Part shown: piece after piece, positions 7,828 to 16,837 of the stretch
Numbering within the stretch: position 1 is the first letter of the stretch
How the letters are laid out: every line of letters starts with the position of its first letter
Source: Komagataeibacter rhaeticus
GTDB lineage: Bacteria; Pseudomonadota; Alphaproteobacteria; Acetobacterales; Acetobacteraceae
DNA length: 64,000 nt
Assembly: GCF_003207855.1 (NCBI RefSeq)
Contig: NZ_NKTZ01000007.1
Coordinates: 62,001 to 126,000, forward strand
Direction: 5' to 3'
Translations under genes and position numbers: made by a program
The notes under the pieces: generated by a model
What the model was told of the DNA's origin: nothing
Seen by the model: only the letters and a program-made list of their open reading frames with translations
Databases searched by the model: none

Positions 7828-10521
7828 TCAGCCGATACGGGCCAGGGCCGCCTGCAGGCGCGTGCGTTCCGCCATGAACGCATCCAGCCGCTCGCGGTTT
7901 TCCGCCACCACTTCCGGCTTGGCACGGGCAACGAAATCCGCATTGCCCAGCTTGCGCTCGACCTTGGTGATCTCGCCCTCCACCTTGGCGCATTCCTTTT
8001 CCAGACGCAGGCGTTCCTGCGCGATGTCAATGATGCCCGCAAGCGGGATGACCAGCGTCGCCTCATCCACCACAAGCTGGGCCGCGCCCTGCGGCATGTC
8101 GCCTTCCAGCGGCAGCACTTCGGATACGCGGGCCATGCGGCCAATGGCTTCCGACCACTGGGCCGCGCGCACTACGGTGGCAGGTGACGCATCACGCAGC
8201 AGCACCGGGGCAAGGCGGGATGGTGGCACGTTCATTTCCGAGCGCACGGTGCGGATGGCGCTGATGAAGCGGATCAGCCACTCCATCTCGTCACGGGCTG
8301 CCGCCGCCCCTTCCAGATGTTCGGGCTGCGGCCACGGCGCGGTCATGAGCGTGCCTTCCGCCCCGAAGCCGAAATGCTGCCACAGCGTATCGGTCATGAA
8401 GGGGGTCACGGGCTGCATCAGGCGCAGGATGGTACCCAGCACATGGGCCGCCACCGCCCGCGTCTCAACCGCTTCCGCCGTCTCGCCCGCGCCAAAGACC
8501 GGCTTGGCGAATTCAAGGAACCAGTCACAGAAGCAGTTCCACACAAAGCGGTAGCAGGTCGCGGCATATTCATCAAAACGGAAGGATTCGAGCGCCTTCG
8601 TGGCGTCTTCCACCGCCTGGGCCAGTTCGGCCAGAATCCACCGCCCCAGCGGGGACCGGACGCTGGCGGGGCTGAACCCTTCAACCGGCGCCACGCCGTT
8701 CATTTCGCAAAACCGCGCGGCGTTCCAGATCTTGGTCATGAAGGAACGGTATTCCTCCACCCGCTTGCGGCCCAGCTTGACGTCACGCCCCAGCCCGGTC
8801 AGCGCGCAGATGCAAAAGCGCGTGGCATCCGCGCCATAGGTGTCGATCATTTCCAGCGGGTCAATGCCGTTACCCTTGGACTTGGACATCTTCTGCCCAC
8901 GCTCATCGCGCACCAGCCCGTGGATGAACACCTTGCGAAACGGCACATCCTTCATGAAGTGCAGGCCCATCATCATCATCCGCGCAACCCAGAAGAAGAT
9001 GATGTCAAAACCCGTAACCAGAACATCGGTCGGGTAGTAGCGTGCAAGGTCCGCCGTCCGCTCCGGCCAGCCAAGGGTGGAGAACGGCCACAGGGCGGAG
9101 GAGAACCATGTGTCCAGCACGTCCTCGTCCCGTGTCAGCGCCGTGTCCTGCCCGTAATGGCTGCGGGCCTGTGCTGTCGCATCGGCCTCGTCATGGGCTA
9201 CGAACACATGTCCGTCCGGGCCGTACCATGCCGGGATGCGGTGCCCCCACCACAACTGGCGGCTGATGCACCAGGGCTGGATGTCGCGCATCCAGGCGTA
9301 GAAGGTGTTTTCCCACTGCCGGGGCACGAATTCGATCTGGCCACTTTCAACCGCTTCGATCGCGGGACCGGCCAGGGTCTTGGCATCACAGTACCACTGG
9401 GTGGTCAGGCGCGGCTCGACCACGGCACCGCTGCGTTCGGCATGGGGTACCTGGTTGGTGTGGGGCTCGATCTTTTCCAGCCATTCCAGGCGTTCCAGCT
9501 CGGCCACCATCGCCTTGCGCGCCGCATCCCGCGGCATGCCCTCCAGCGTGCGGACGAAGGCGGGATCGGCCAGCCCTTCCTCCGCCCGCAGTTCGCCCTC
9601 GATCTCGGCCAGCGTGATGCGCGCTTCCTCATCCAGCACGCTGGGCATGTCCAGCCTGTGGCGGCGGCCGACCTCAAAATCGTTGAAGTCATGGGCGGGC
9701 GTGATCTTGACCGCGCCGCTGCCCTTGGTCGGGTCGGAATGTTCATCGGCCACAATGGGAATGCGGCGACCGGTCAGCGGCAGGATGACGTTCCTGCCCA
9801 CAAGATCGGCATAACGCGCGTCATCGGGGTGGACGGCCACGGCCATGTCGCCCAGCATGGTCTCGGGCCGGGTGGTGGCGACCGTGATGGTGCGGCCCGG
9901 CTGCCCCTCGACAGGGTAGCGGATATACCACAGGCTGCCACGCGTCTCGCGGTTGTCCACTTCCAGGTCCGAAATGGCGGAACGGAAAGCCGGGTCCCAG
10001 TTGACCAGACGGCGGTCGCGGTAGATCAGCCCCTCACGGTAGAGGGTGACGAACACCTCTTTCACCGCGTCCGACAGGCCATCATCCATGGTGAAGCGTT
10101 CGCGCTTCCAGTCCAGCGAACTGCCAAGGCGGCGCAGCTGTTTCGTAATGCCGCCGCCGGATTCGGCCTTCCACTCCCACACACGCTCGACAAAGGCGTC
10201 GCGGCCCATTTCCTGGCGGGACGTACCCTCCTTCTGCAGCATCCGCTCGACCACAAGCTGGGTGGCGATACCGGCATGGTCGGTGCCCGGCTGCCACAGC
10301 ACGTCGCGCCCCTGCATGCGGCGCCAGCGGATGAGCGTGTCCTGCAGCGTCATGGTCAGGGCGTGACCGATATGCAGCGTGCCCGTCACGTTGGGCGGCG
10401 GGATCATGATGGTATAGGGCGCGGCCGTGCTGGCTGGCTGTGCGCCAAAGGCGCCGCTGGCCTCCCACAGGGCATAGAGGGAAGTTTCTGTCCCGTCGGG
10501 GGAGAACGACTTGTCAAGCAT
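7828..10521 (-). CDS. valS: Valyl-tRNA synthetase
   Basis: Class I aminoacyl-tRNA synthetase charging tRNA-Val. It carries the HIGH motif in PNVTGTLHIGHALT near residue 50 and KMSKSKGNG in the second half, an editing domain between them, the anticodon-binding domain, and a C-terminal coiled-coil arm (LRLEKECAKVEGEITKVERK). It has about 897 residues, normal for bacterial ValS. GTG and ATG are adjacent at the start; the ATG at 10521 is preferred. Confidence 0.97.
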   Translation of the reverse strand: MLDKSFSPDGTETSLYALWEASGAFGAQPASTAAPYTIMIPPPNVTGTLHIGHALTMTLQDTLIRWRRMQGRDVLWQPGTDHAGIATQLVVERMLQKEGTSRQEMGRDAFVERVWEWKAESGGGITKQLRRLGSSLDWKRERFTMDDGLSDAVKEVFVTLYREGLIYRDRRLVNWDPAFRSAISDLEVDNRETRGSLWYIRYPVEGQPGRTITVATTRPETMLGDMAVAVHPDDARYADLVGRNVILPLTGRRIPIVADEHSDPTKGSGAVKITPAHDFNDFEVGRRHRLDMPSVLDEEARITLAEIEGELRAEEGLADPAFVRTLEGMPRDAARKAMVAELERLEWLEKIEPHTNQVPHAERSGAVVEPRLTTQWYCDAKTLAGPAIEAVESGQIEFVPRQWENTFYAWMRDIQPWCISRQLWWGHRIPAWYGPDGHVFVAHDEADATAQARSHYGQDTALTRDEDVLDTWFSSALWPFSTLGWPERTADLARYYPTDVLVTGFDIIFFWVARMMMMGLHFMKDVPFRKVFIHGLVRDERGQKMSKSKGNGIDPLEMIDTYGADATRFCICALTGLGRDVKLGRKRVEEYRSFMTKIWNAARFCEMNGVAPVEGFSPASVRSPLGRWILAELAQAVEDATKALESFRFDEYAATCYRFVWNCFCDWFLEFAKPVFGAGETAEAVETRAVAAHVLGTILRLMQPVTPFMTDTLWQHFGFGAEGTLMTAPWPQPEHLEGAAAARDEMEWLIRFISAIRTVRSEMNVPPSRLAPVLLRDASPATVVRAAQWSEAIGRMARVSEVLPLEGDMPQGAAQLVVDEATLVIPLAGIIDIAQERLRLEKECAKVEGEITKVERKLGNADFVARAKPEVVAENRERLDAFMAERTRLQAALARIG

Positions 10522-10524
10522 CAC

Positions 10525-10825
10525 GAAAAACCAGATCCACCATAATCAGACGCAGGGCCGGACAAGATGCCCGACCAAGGGCAGATATACCCCAAACCGA
10601 CGCGAAGGGAACGCCACTGCCGCAATCTTTATGCGCGCCTGCCGGATGGACGGGTATCGTGCGCTGCAAGGAACCGTTTCCCATCGTCCTGCCAGAAATT
10701 GCCGGGTAAATCAGGCAGGCGCTTCCGGGAAAACCTTTTTCATAATGCTTCCGGTTACGTCTTTGAAGAAAGGCGACACCCAGAAACTTTTATCTGTCAC
10801 CGATTGTCTGTTTTTAAAGACTTCC
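10525..10825. other. Intergenic region between valS and the TolC-like gene
   Basis: No gene is visible. It must hold the valS promoter and the 3' end of the tolC-like transcript. Bases 10735-10792 hold a decayed copy of the composite repeat: the tail GAAAGGCGACACCCAGAAACTTTTAT is split-matched to the tail of copy 1, while the module A stem has degenerated. Confidence 0.5.
10735..10792. repeat. Composite hairpin repeat, degenerate copy
   Basis: It matches copy 1 mainly in its right part (AAAGGCGACACCC and GAAACTTTTAT), in the same orientation. The left hairpin is eroded (CCTTTTTCATAATGCTTC). Unlike most copies it lies between two tandem minus-strand genes, downstream of the first stop codon on that strand being approached by valS leader sequence. 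Confidence 0.6.
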
Positions 10826-12259
10826 CTAGCGGCCGGGCTGGCTGGTGGCGTAGTCACTTATCCCCCACAGCCGGTCATGCACGGCATGATAATAGGCACG
10901 CTCATCATATAGCGGCACATCAAGGTTGAGATCACGCGCCGTCAGGCGGCCAATGGCCGCCGTGGCCTGATAGGTGGACTGGACAAGGTTGCCCGCGCTG
11001 CGGACCAGCGCGATCTGGGCCTGCAGCAGGGTTTCCTGCTGCTGGAGCACGGACAGCGTGGTGGTGGTGCCCACAATGGCCTGACGCTGCATGCCGTGCA
11101 GGGCGGTGGCATCGGCGGCCACGGCCTCGCGGTTGCTGTCGATGGCCGCCCGGTTGGCCTGCATGCGCTGCCAGCTTGCCGCGGCCAGCTGCACCGCGGT
11201 CCGGCGCTGCACGTCCACCGCCTGTGCGGCTTCCGCCGCCTGCTGGCGGGCCATGCGCACGGCGGCATATTCCCCACCCCCCTGATAAAGGGGCAGGGAT
11301 GCGGTTACGACGGCATATTTATTGTCCGCCAGCGAACGCCCTTCATCCTGGTTGATGCCGTGCATGTAGGCCGCCTGTGCATTGATGGTGGGCATGAGGG
11401 CGGCAAAGGCCACACCGACCGCATCCTTCTTCGCGGCTTCATCAAACAGGGCGGCGATGACCTGCGGGTTGTTCTGAACCGCCTGTGTCATGATTTCCTG
11501 TTCGGTACGCAGCGGCAGCACCAGCGGCTGGGGCGGGGTCAGGTCGTCGGGCGCGTCGGTTCCCACGACCTGGCGGTAGGTGGCGCGGTCGGCCTGCAAC
11601 GTGCCCTCGGCCAGCTGCCGCACCGCCCGCGCATTGGCCAGCGCGCCCTGCGCCTGCGCGACATCGGTATGGGTAATCTCACCACCATGGGCGCGCAGTT
11701 CGGTGGCGCGCAGCTGGGCGGCGTAGACCTGTTCGTTATTGATGTCGATGCTCAGGATCTGTTCGTCCTCGACCACGTTGATGTAGGCATTGACCACATC
11801 GGTAAAGACCAGCTGCTCCGCCGCGATCAGCCGGGCGCGTTCGGCCATGACCGCATGGCGGGCCTTGTGCGTGGAGGCCGTGGTCTTGCCACCGGTATAG
11901 ATGGGCTGGGCGATGCTGACGCCACCGGAATAGCCGGGTGTGTCGTACTGGCGGGCATACCCGTCTTCCCCCGCCGTGGGGGCCATGCGGGTCACACCGG
12001 AATAATAGGACATGGAGGCGGTACCGGTAATGGTCGGCCGCCAGCCCCCCAGCGCCTGAGGCACCTGTTCATCGGTTGCGCGCAGGCTGGCACGCTCCTG
12101 ACGCAGGACCGGATTGCTCAGGTAAGCCGCCGCCAGAGCCGCACTGAGGGTATGCGGCACCTCCGTGCCGGGTGTGTCCATATGGGGCGCACGCGCCAGT
12201 GCCGTGCCGCAGCACAGGATGGCCGCGCTCCCCGTTCCGATTACCCACTGACCCTTCAT
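10826..12259 (-). CDS. TolC family outer-membrane efflux/secretion channel
   Basis: Outer-membrane trimeric channel protein for type I secretion or RND/ABC efflux. The product of about 477 residues starts with a signal peptide (MKGQWVIGTGSAAILCCGTALA) and shows the paired OEP repeats typical of TolC, for example LRATELRAHGGEITHTDVAQAQ in the first half and an equivalent helical segment in the second. The frame opens further upstream, but MKGQ has a good AGGTGAGG ribosome site and yields the signal peptide. It follows pcm on the same strand, a common alphaproteobacterial pairing. No inner-membrane partner is adjacent. Confidence 0.88.
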   Translation of the reverse strand: MKGQWVIGTGSAAILCCGTALARAPHMDTPGTEVPHTLSAALAAAYLSNPVLRQERASLRATDEQVPQALGGWRPTITGTASMSYYSGVTRMAPTAGEDGYARQYDTPGYSGGVSIAQPIYTGGKTTASTHKARHAVMAERARLIAAEQLVFTDVVNAYINVVEDEQILSIDINNEQVYAAQLRATELRAHGGEITHTDVAQAQGALANARAVRQLAEGTLQADRATYRQVVGTDAPDDLTPPQPLVLPLRTEQEIMTQAVQNNPQVIAALFDEAAKKDAVGVAFAALMPTINAQAAYMHGINQDEGRSLADNKYAVVTASLPLYQGGGEYAAVRMARQQAAEAAQAVDVQRRTAVQLAAASWQRMQANRAAIDSNREAVAADATALHGMQRQAIVGTTTTLSVLQQQETLLQAQIALVRSAGNLVQSTYQATAAIGRLTARDLNLDVPLYDERAYYHAVHDRLWGISDYATSQPGR

Positions 12260-12356
12260 TGCCTCACCTGCCACCTGACATGCCATGCAGGGCCCTGGCC
12301 CTGACGGCACGTCTAGCAGCAGGATATTGCCCCCACGTTAACCGGGGACACGGGCA

Positions 12357-13043
12357 TCAGAACACGAAGGCCGGGGCCGGTTCCAGTTCGGGCAGGAGGG
12401 GAACCGCCGCGTCGAACAGCGGCTGCGCCGCACTACCCTGCGGGGTGGGCAGCACAAGGCTGACCGATGTCACCCCCCCATCGGCACATATGGGCGCGAT
12501 GATCCGTCCCCCTTCGGCCAGTTGCGCCACCAGTGCCGGGGGCACCTGACGCACCGCGCCATCGATCAGGATCAGGTCATAGGGGCCATCAGCCGCATCC
12601 CCCTTTACCAGCGCGCCTTCGTGCCAGTGAACGTCCGGCGCCCATTGCCGGCACAGGTCCCGGCCAGCTGCCGCCAGCCGTGCATCCGATTCCAGTGCCG
12701 TGACCACAAGCCCCTGCCTCATGCCGGCCAGCAGCGCGGCCACATAACCCGTGCCCGCGCCCACGACCAGAACCCGTGCCCCGGGTTGGATGTCGGCCAC
12801 CTGCAGCATGCGGCCGGTCACGCGTGGTTCGGTCAGGTAGCGCCCCTCGCCCAGCGGCAGGTTTTGGTCGGCATAGGCGAAGGCCCGCAATGCGGGCGGT
12901 ACCGCCAGTTCACGCGGCAGAGCGCGCATGGCGGCGATCACCGCCGGGTTGCTGACCTGCGCGGGACGGATCTGCGCATCCACCATGCGCTGGCGGGCGG
13001 CTACGGGATCAAGCGGGGCGTAATCGGGGTCTGTCCTGTCCAT
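12357..13043 (-). CDS. Protein-L-isoaspartate O-methyltransferase family protein
   Basis: SAM-dependent methyltransferase of the Pcm family, repairing isoaspartyl residues or a divergent relative. It starts MDRTDPDYAP after an AAGGAAACGTT leader and has about 228 residues. Visible features are RMVDAQIRPAQVSN, FAYADQNLPLGEGRYLTEPRVTGRM (cut here for length) and the SAM loop VLVVGAGTGYVAALLA. The frame remains open 160 codons upstream, but that part is the complement of tRNA-Cys and is not coding. The gene precedes the tolC-like gene, as in many alphaproteobacteria. Confidence 0.85.
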   Translation of the reverse strand: MDRTDPDYAPLDPVAARQRMVDAQIRPAQVSNPAVIAAMRALPRELAVPPALRAFAYADQNLPLGEGRYLTEPRVTGRMLQVADIQPGARVLVVGAGTGYVAALLAGMRQGLVVTALESDARLAAAGRDLCRQWAPDVHWHEGALVKGDAADGPYDLILIDGAVRQVPPALVAQLAEGGRIIAPICADGGVTSVSLVLPTPQGSAAQPLFDAAVPLLPELEPAPAFVF

Positions 13044-13180
13044 AACGTTTCCTTGAAGCATGGCACCCAGGCCCTGGGTATCGCGCTGCGGCCCGGCCGG
13101 ACGGGCGGGAAGTTCCCGGCTTTTTTCATATTTATGCGCCCCTTTTACACGGAAACAACGCCCGACCCGCACACAACGGC

Positions 13181-13209
13181 TTGACCTGCACCACATTTCG
13201 GCAGATATA
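13181..13209 (+). promoter_or_regulatory. Probable promoter of tRNA-Cys
   Basis: TTGACC (13181-13186) and GATATA (13204-13209) are separated by 17 bases and lie about 16 bases before the mature tRNA 5' end, the expected geometry for a sigma-70 tRNA promoter. Called by eye; no start site is known. Confidence 0.5.
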
Positions 13210-13225
13210 CCCCCTGTGCCGCTGA

Positions 13226-13299
13226 GGTCTGGTGGCAGAATGGTGATGCAGCGGACTGCAAATCCGCGTACGTGGGTTCGATTCCCGCCCAGACCTCCA
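13226..13299 (+). tRNA. tRNA-Cys (anticodon GCA)
   Basis: The 74-base gene has a 7-bp acceptor stem (GGTCTGG with CCAGACC), an anticodon loop CTGCAAA giving GCA, a T arm with GGTTCGATTCC, discriminator T as expected for cysteine, and an encoded CCA. Immediately downstream there are two hairpins and a lower-G+C gene, consistent with tRNA genes being frequent insertion sites. Confidence 0.97.
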
Positions 13300-13307
13300 A
13301 CCATATC

Positions 13308-13373
13308 CTTAAAGCCCGGATAACCGGGATTTAAGAGCGGACAAAGTGTAAAACATTCTGGAAGTTTTACACT
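13308..13373. repeat. Two consecutive hairpins downstream of tRNA-Cys
   Basis: First hairpin: CTTAAA, mismatch, CCCGG, loop ATAA, CCGGG, mismatch, TTTAAG (13308-13335). Second hairpin: AGTGTAAAAC (13345-13354) pairs perfectly with GTTTTACACT (13364-13373) across a 9-base loop. The first could terminate the tRNA transcript although no T tract follows. The second resembles an operator or recombination-type site and marks the left edge of a region of different composition. Confidence 0.6.
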
Positions 13374-13633
13374 CCCTTCCTGCACCGCACTTCCGACCTT
13401 GATTGAAGCGATTGCCGAGCACACGCTAATGGGCATCCATGAACTCCGTAGTGCCGGGAAACCGGCGCGCAAAGCCGTAGGAAACCCCGTATATCCGGCA
13501 CTGCCGGAGCGGTAAAAGCGTGCCAAGGGGAACTTGTCATGGTGGCCAAGGGACAGAGTCTGTAATCCGCCATGTCAAACTTGACCACTCCAAAACAAAA
13601 TGCTCGTTCTTTGTCCAAAGAAGGTCAACAGCG
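13374..13633. other. Noncoding stretch before the UDG-like gene, possible gene remnant
   Basis: No intact gene. A short open stretch at about 13399-13515 would read LIEAIAEHTLMGIHELRSAG and onward to a stop. It has no clear start and I do not recognise it; a decayed mobile-element fragment is possible but unproven. Composition shifts from the surrounding high G+C toward A/T. Confidence 0.3.
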
Positions 13634-14311
13634 ATGCAAAATTTATCTGAAGAAGCAAAAAATATTTGTCAGAACATCTACGAAGAAACTCGCAAATACT
13701 ATTCTGAAATTACTGAAACGCTTGGCGAACATGCGCTCGGCTTTCGTATCCTGTATGGCCCGCCTGTAGTTGATGCTCCGTTTTTGTTCATCGGGTATCA
13801 ACCGGGCGGCCGAGGAATTGATTGTGCGGCACACCACAATACATGGCCAGAGGTCAGCGACTATGTGACCCAAAATTGGCCTCTCGCTAAGCAAGTCCGT
13901 TCTATTTGGGGCCTTGATGTTGTCGAGCGCTGCACCGGGCTCAACGTAATCTTTTTCCGTGCGCCCAGTGTTGCCGCATGGAATAAAATAGCCAAGCCTC
14001 TTCGGCAGAAACTTGAGAATTTCAGTCGACAGCATACCGAGCAAATAGTGCGGGCACTCCGACCGAAATGTTTAATTGTCATTGGTCTGGGAACATTCGA
14101 TTGGCTGACTGAAGGTAAGCCGTCGCTATATGGAGAGAAGGGCCGGGTGCTGACACGCAAAGGCACCCTGTGGAACTGTGAAGCGATTGGAACAGTTCAT
14201 CTTAGCGGTTCCAGAATAAGCAGGGCAGACCGAGAGCACCTGAGAGCATACTTTGCGGCCATCCAGACACCTCAAGCCCTGCGGCAGACACAGGAAGGAT
14301 ATGCACCGTAA
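13634..14311 (+). CDS. Hypothetical protein, possible uracil-DNA-glycosylase-superfamily fold
   Basis: The product has about 225 residues starting MQNLSEEAKNICQNIYEET. The pattern FLFIGYQPGGRG (about residue 50), later CLIVIGLGTFDWL, and a late TVHLSGSR resembles the arrangement of motifs in the UDG superfamily (GxxPG near the N-terminus, a hydrophobic strand, an HPS-like motif near the C-terminus), but the catalytic motifs are not canonical. G+C is visibly lower than in neighbouring genes and codon choice is more A/T-rich, and it sits beside tRNA-Cys, so horizontal acquisition is likely. Function is unproven. Confidence 0.6.
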   Translation: MQNLSEEAKNICQNIYEETRKYYSEITETLGEHALGFRILYGPPVVDAPFLFIGYQPGGRGIDCAAHHNTWPEVSDYVTQNWPLAKQVRSIWGLDVVERCTGLNVIFFRAPSVAAWNKIAKPLRQKLENFSRQHTEQIVRALRPKCLIVIGLGTFDWLTEGKPSLYGEKGRVLTRKGTLWNCEAIGTVHLSGSRISRADREHLRAYFAAIQTPQALRQTQEGYAP

Positions 14312-14789
14312 GACGCTACCCTCTTGCCGATGAGTTCCCCAAGTGGCCGGTAATAGATCGGAATTGCTTCCATGAGAGCCTCTTCAGCAAGGTAGGGATC
14401 ATGATCCCATACCGAGGCTGACAGGATATTAGAGTAGAACGGCCAGCACATCATCCGTATCTATGACCGATACGGGTTTCTGACACAGGATTGGGTACCC
14501 CAGCTCACAGCTTCCGCGCCTTTCCACTGACCCTGCAACCGATACGGCGCCAAGGCGTTCTTCGTCATGGCCGTCATGCTGCAGGGCGGCCGTGCGGATG
14601 GTGCCCGCCAATAACCAGCATGACGAGGACGTCCTGTCATGCCTGCATGTTGTTCCCTTCTGCCGGAAACGCATTCCCCTGTTCTGCGACTTTTAATGAA
14701 TTTGAAAATTTTAACCGCGACCATGGTCCCGGATTCATATCAGACAGGAATCATTACAGACATGACGACAAACATATGACAGGAATATC
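14312..14789. other. 478-base stretch without a convincing gene
   Basis: Short open frames exist on the minus strand (about 14272-14454 and 14429-14674), but neither has a good ribosome site or a recognisable sequence. The right end, from about 14690, is A/T-rich and probably holds the promoter of the lipoprotein gene. Confidence 0.4.
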
Positions 14790-15389
<600 letters not shown>

Positions 15390-15484
15390 CCGCGCCCGCT
15401 GCCTGGCCACCGGAACCGGCCGCCTCCGTTCCCGGCCATACGGTGGATATATCCATCACAGGGTTCATCAGGCATACAGTCCTG

Positions 15485-16837
15485 ATGAGCACGGCGTTTG
15501 AAAACCATACCATCTACCAGATCCCCCATGACCAGCGGCATGGGCGGATACGTGACCTGTTTGCCGTATGGTTCAGCACGAACCTGACGCTGCTGACCGT
15601 CGTGACCGGGACGCTGGGCACCGACCTGTTCGGGCTGTCGCTGCCGCTGGCCATGCTGGCCATCGTGCTGGGCAACCTGGTGGGTGGCGTGGTCATGGCG
15701 CTGCATGCGGCGCAGGGTCCGATGCTGGGCGTGCCCCAGATGGTGCAGAGCCGGGGGCAGTTCGGCTCCTTCGGGGCAATGCCCATCATCTGCCTTGTCG
15801 TGCTGATGTATATCGGGTTCGTGGCCTCCAACTTTGTGGTGGGGGGAGAGGCGCTGTATACCGCCCTGCCCGCCACCGGACGCACCCGTGCGATCCTGCT
15901 TATCGCGCTGCTCAGTTTCGTGCCCTGCTGCATGGGCTACCGTATCATCCATGCGTGGTCCAAGGTGGTGACGTGGGTAGCAGGCAGCGTGATCCTGTAT
16001 TGCCTGTGGCTGGGCTGCACGGCGCTTCCACCGGGTACCATGGTGGACATGCACGGTTCCGTTGCCGGGTTCTGCAGCACGTTTACCGCTGCCGCCCTGT
16101 GGCAGATCGCCTATGCGCCCTATGTTTCCGACTCGTCACGTTACCTGCCCGCCAATGAATCCGGCAGCCGCGCCGCCTTTCTGACCACCTATGCCGGATC
16201 AGTCACCGGCACCGTCCTGCCCATGATCCTGGGCGGCATGATCGGGCTGCTGGCCCATGGTGCCCCGGTCGCCACGGTCATGGCCCGTCTGGCGGGAGCA
16301 TGGGCGACGCCCGTGCTGGTTGTCCTGTCGCTTTCCATTGCACTTGGCAATGCCATGAGCCTGTATGGCGGGGCCCTGTCCGCCATAACCGTGATCCAGA
16401 CCTTTATGCCCGACTGGCGCGCGGCATTGCGCGAACGCACGCTGGTCACCCTGCTGCTGGTCGGGGCGGCACTGGCCATGGGGCTGGGCATGGCTGACAG
16501 TTTCCTGAAATCCTATGCCGCCTTTCTGGACCTGCTCATGGCGGTGATGGTGCCCTGGACCGCCATCAACCTGGCGGATTACTACCTGCTGCGCCGGGGC
16601 CGGTATGATGTACCCTCGTTTTTCCGTCAGGACGGCGGGGTGTATGGCTACTGCAACCTTCCCGCCCTGTGGGCATATGCCATCGGGGTGGCGGTGGAAC
16701 TGCCCTTCATGCAGAACGGGTTTCACAGCGGCTTTCTGGCGCGCGCCCTGCATGGGGTGGACATATCGTGGGCCGTGGGGCTGCCGGTCACCACATGGCT
16801 GTATGTCCGCGCGGCCCCGCATCGCAACCGGGACTAG
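15485..16837 (+). CDS. NCS1 family purine/cytosine-type permease
   Basis: Inner-membrane nucleobase or related-compound importer with about 12 membrane segments and 450 residues. Family features include the entry segment AVWFSTNLTLLTVVTGTLG, the glycine-rich GNLVGGVVMALHAAQGP and the substrate-region segment YAPYVSDSSRYLP. An in-frame start 42 bases upstream exists; MSTAFENHTIY is preferred because the cytoplasmic N-terminus then has family length. Its end overlaps by four bases the end of the convergent GH20 gene, the only convergent junction here without a hairpin repeat. Substrate unknown. Confidence 0.85.
   Translation: MSTAFENHTIYQIPHDQRHGRIRDLFAVWFSTNLTLLTVVTGTLGTDLFGLSLPLAMLAIVLGNLVGGVVMALHAAQGPMLGVPQMVQSRGQFGSFGAMPIICLVVLMYIGFVASNFVVGGEALYTALPATGRTRAILLIALLSFVPCCMGYRIIHAWSKVVTWVAGSVILYCLWLGCTALPPGTMVDMHGSVAGFCSTFTAAALWQIAYAPYVSDSSRYLPANESGSRAAFLTTYAGSVTGTVLPMILGGMIGLLAHGAPVATVMARLAGAWATPVLVVLSLSIALGNAMSLYGGALSAITVIQTFMPDWRAALRERTLVTLLLVGAALAMGLGMADSFLKSYAAFLDLLMAVMVPWTAINLADYYLLRRGRYDVPSFFRQDGGVYGYCNLPALWAYAIGVAVELPFMQNGFHSGFLARALHGVDISWAVGLPVTTWLYVRAAPHRNRD

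Noticed and set aside
8317-10545. 742-codon open frame on the plus strand
   Set aside because: Antisense to valS; a product of high G+C codon structure with no recognisable domain.
13399-13515. Short frame resembling a possible transposase fragment
   Set aside because: Too short and without a confident match by eye; kept only as a note in the intergenic entry.
13044-13526. 160-codon N-terminal extension of the Pcm-like protein
   Set aside because: It reads through the complement of tRNA-Cys and its flanks; the family match and ribosome site begin at 13043.
14272-14674. Small minus-strand frames of 60 and 81 codons
   Set aside because: No ribosome site, no recognisable sequence, and they overlap each other in different frames.
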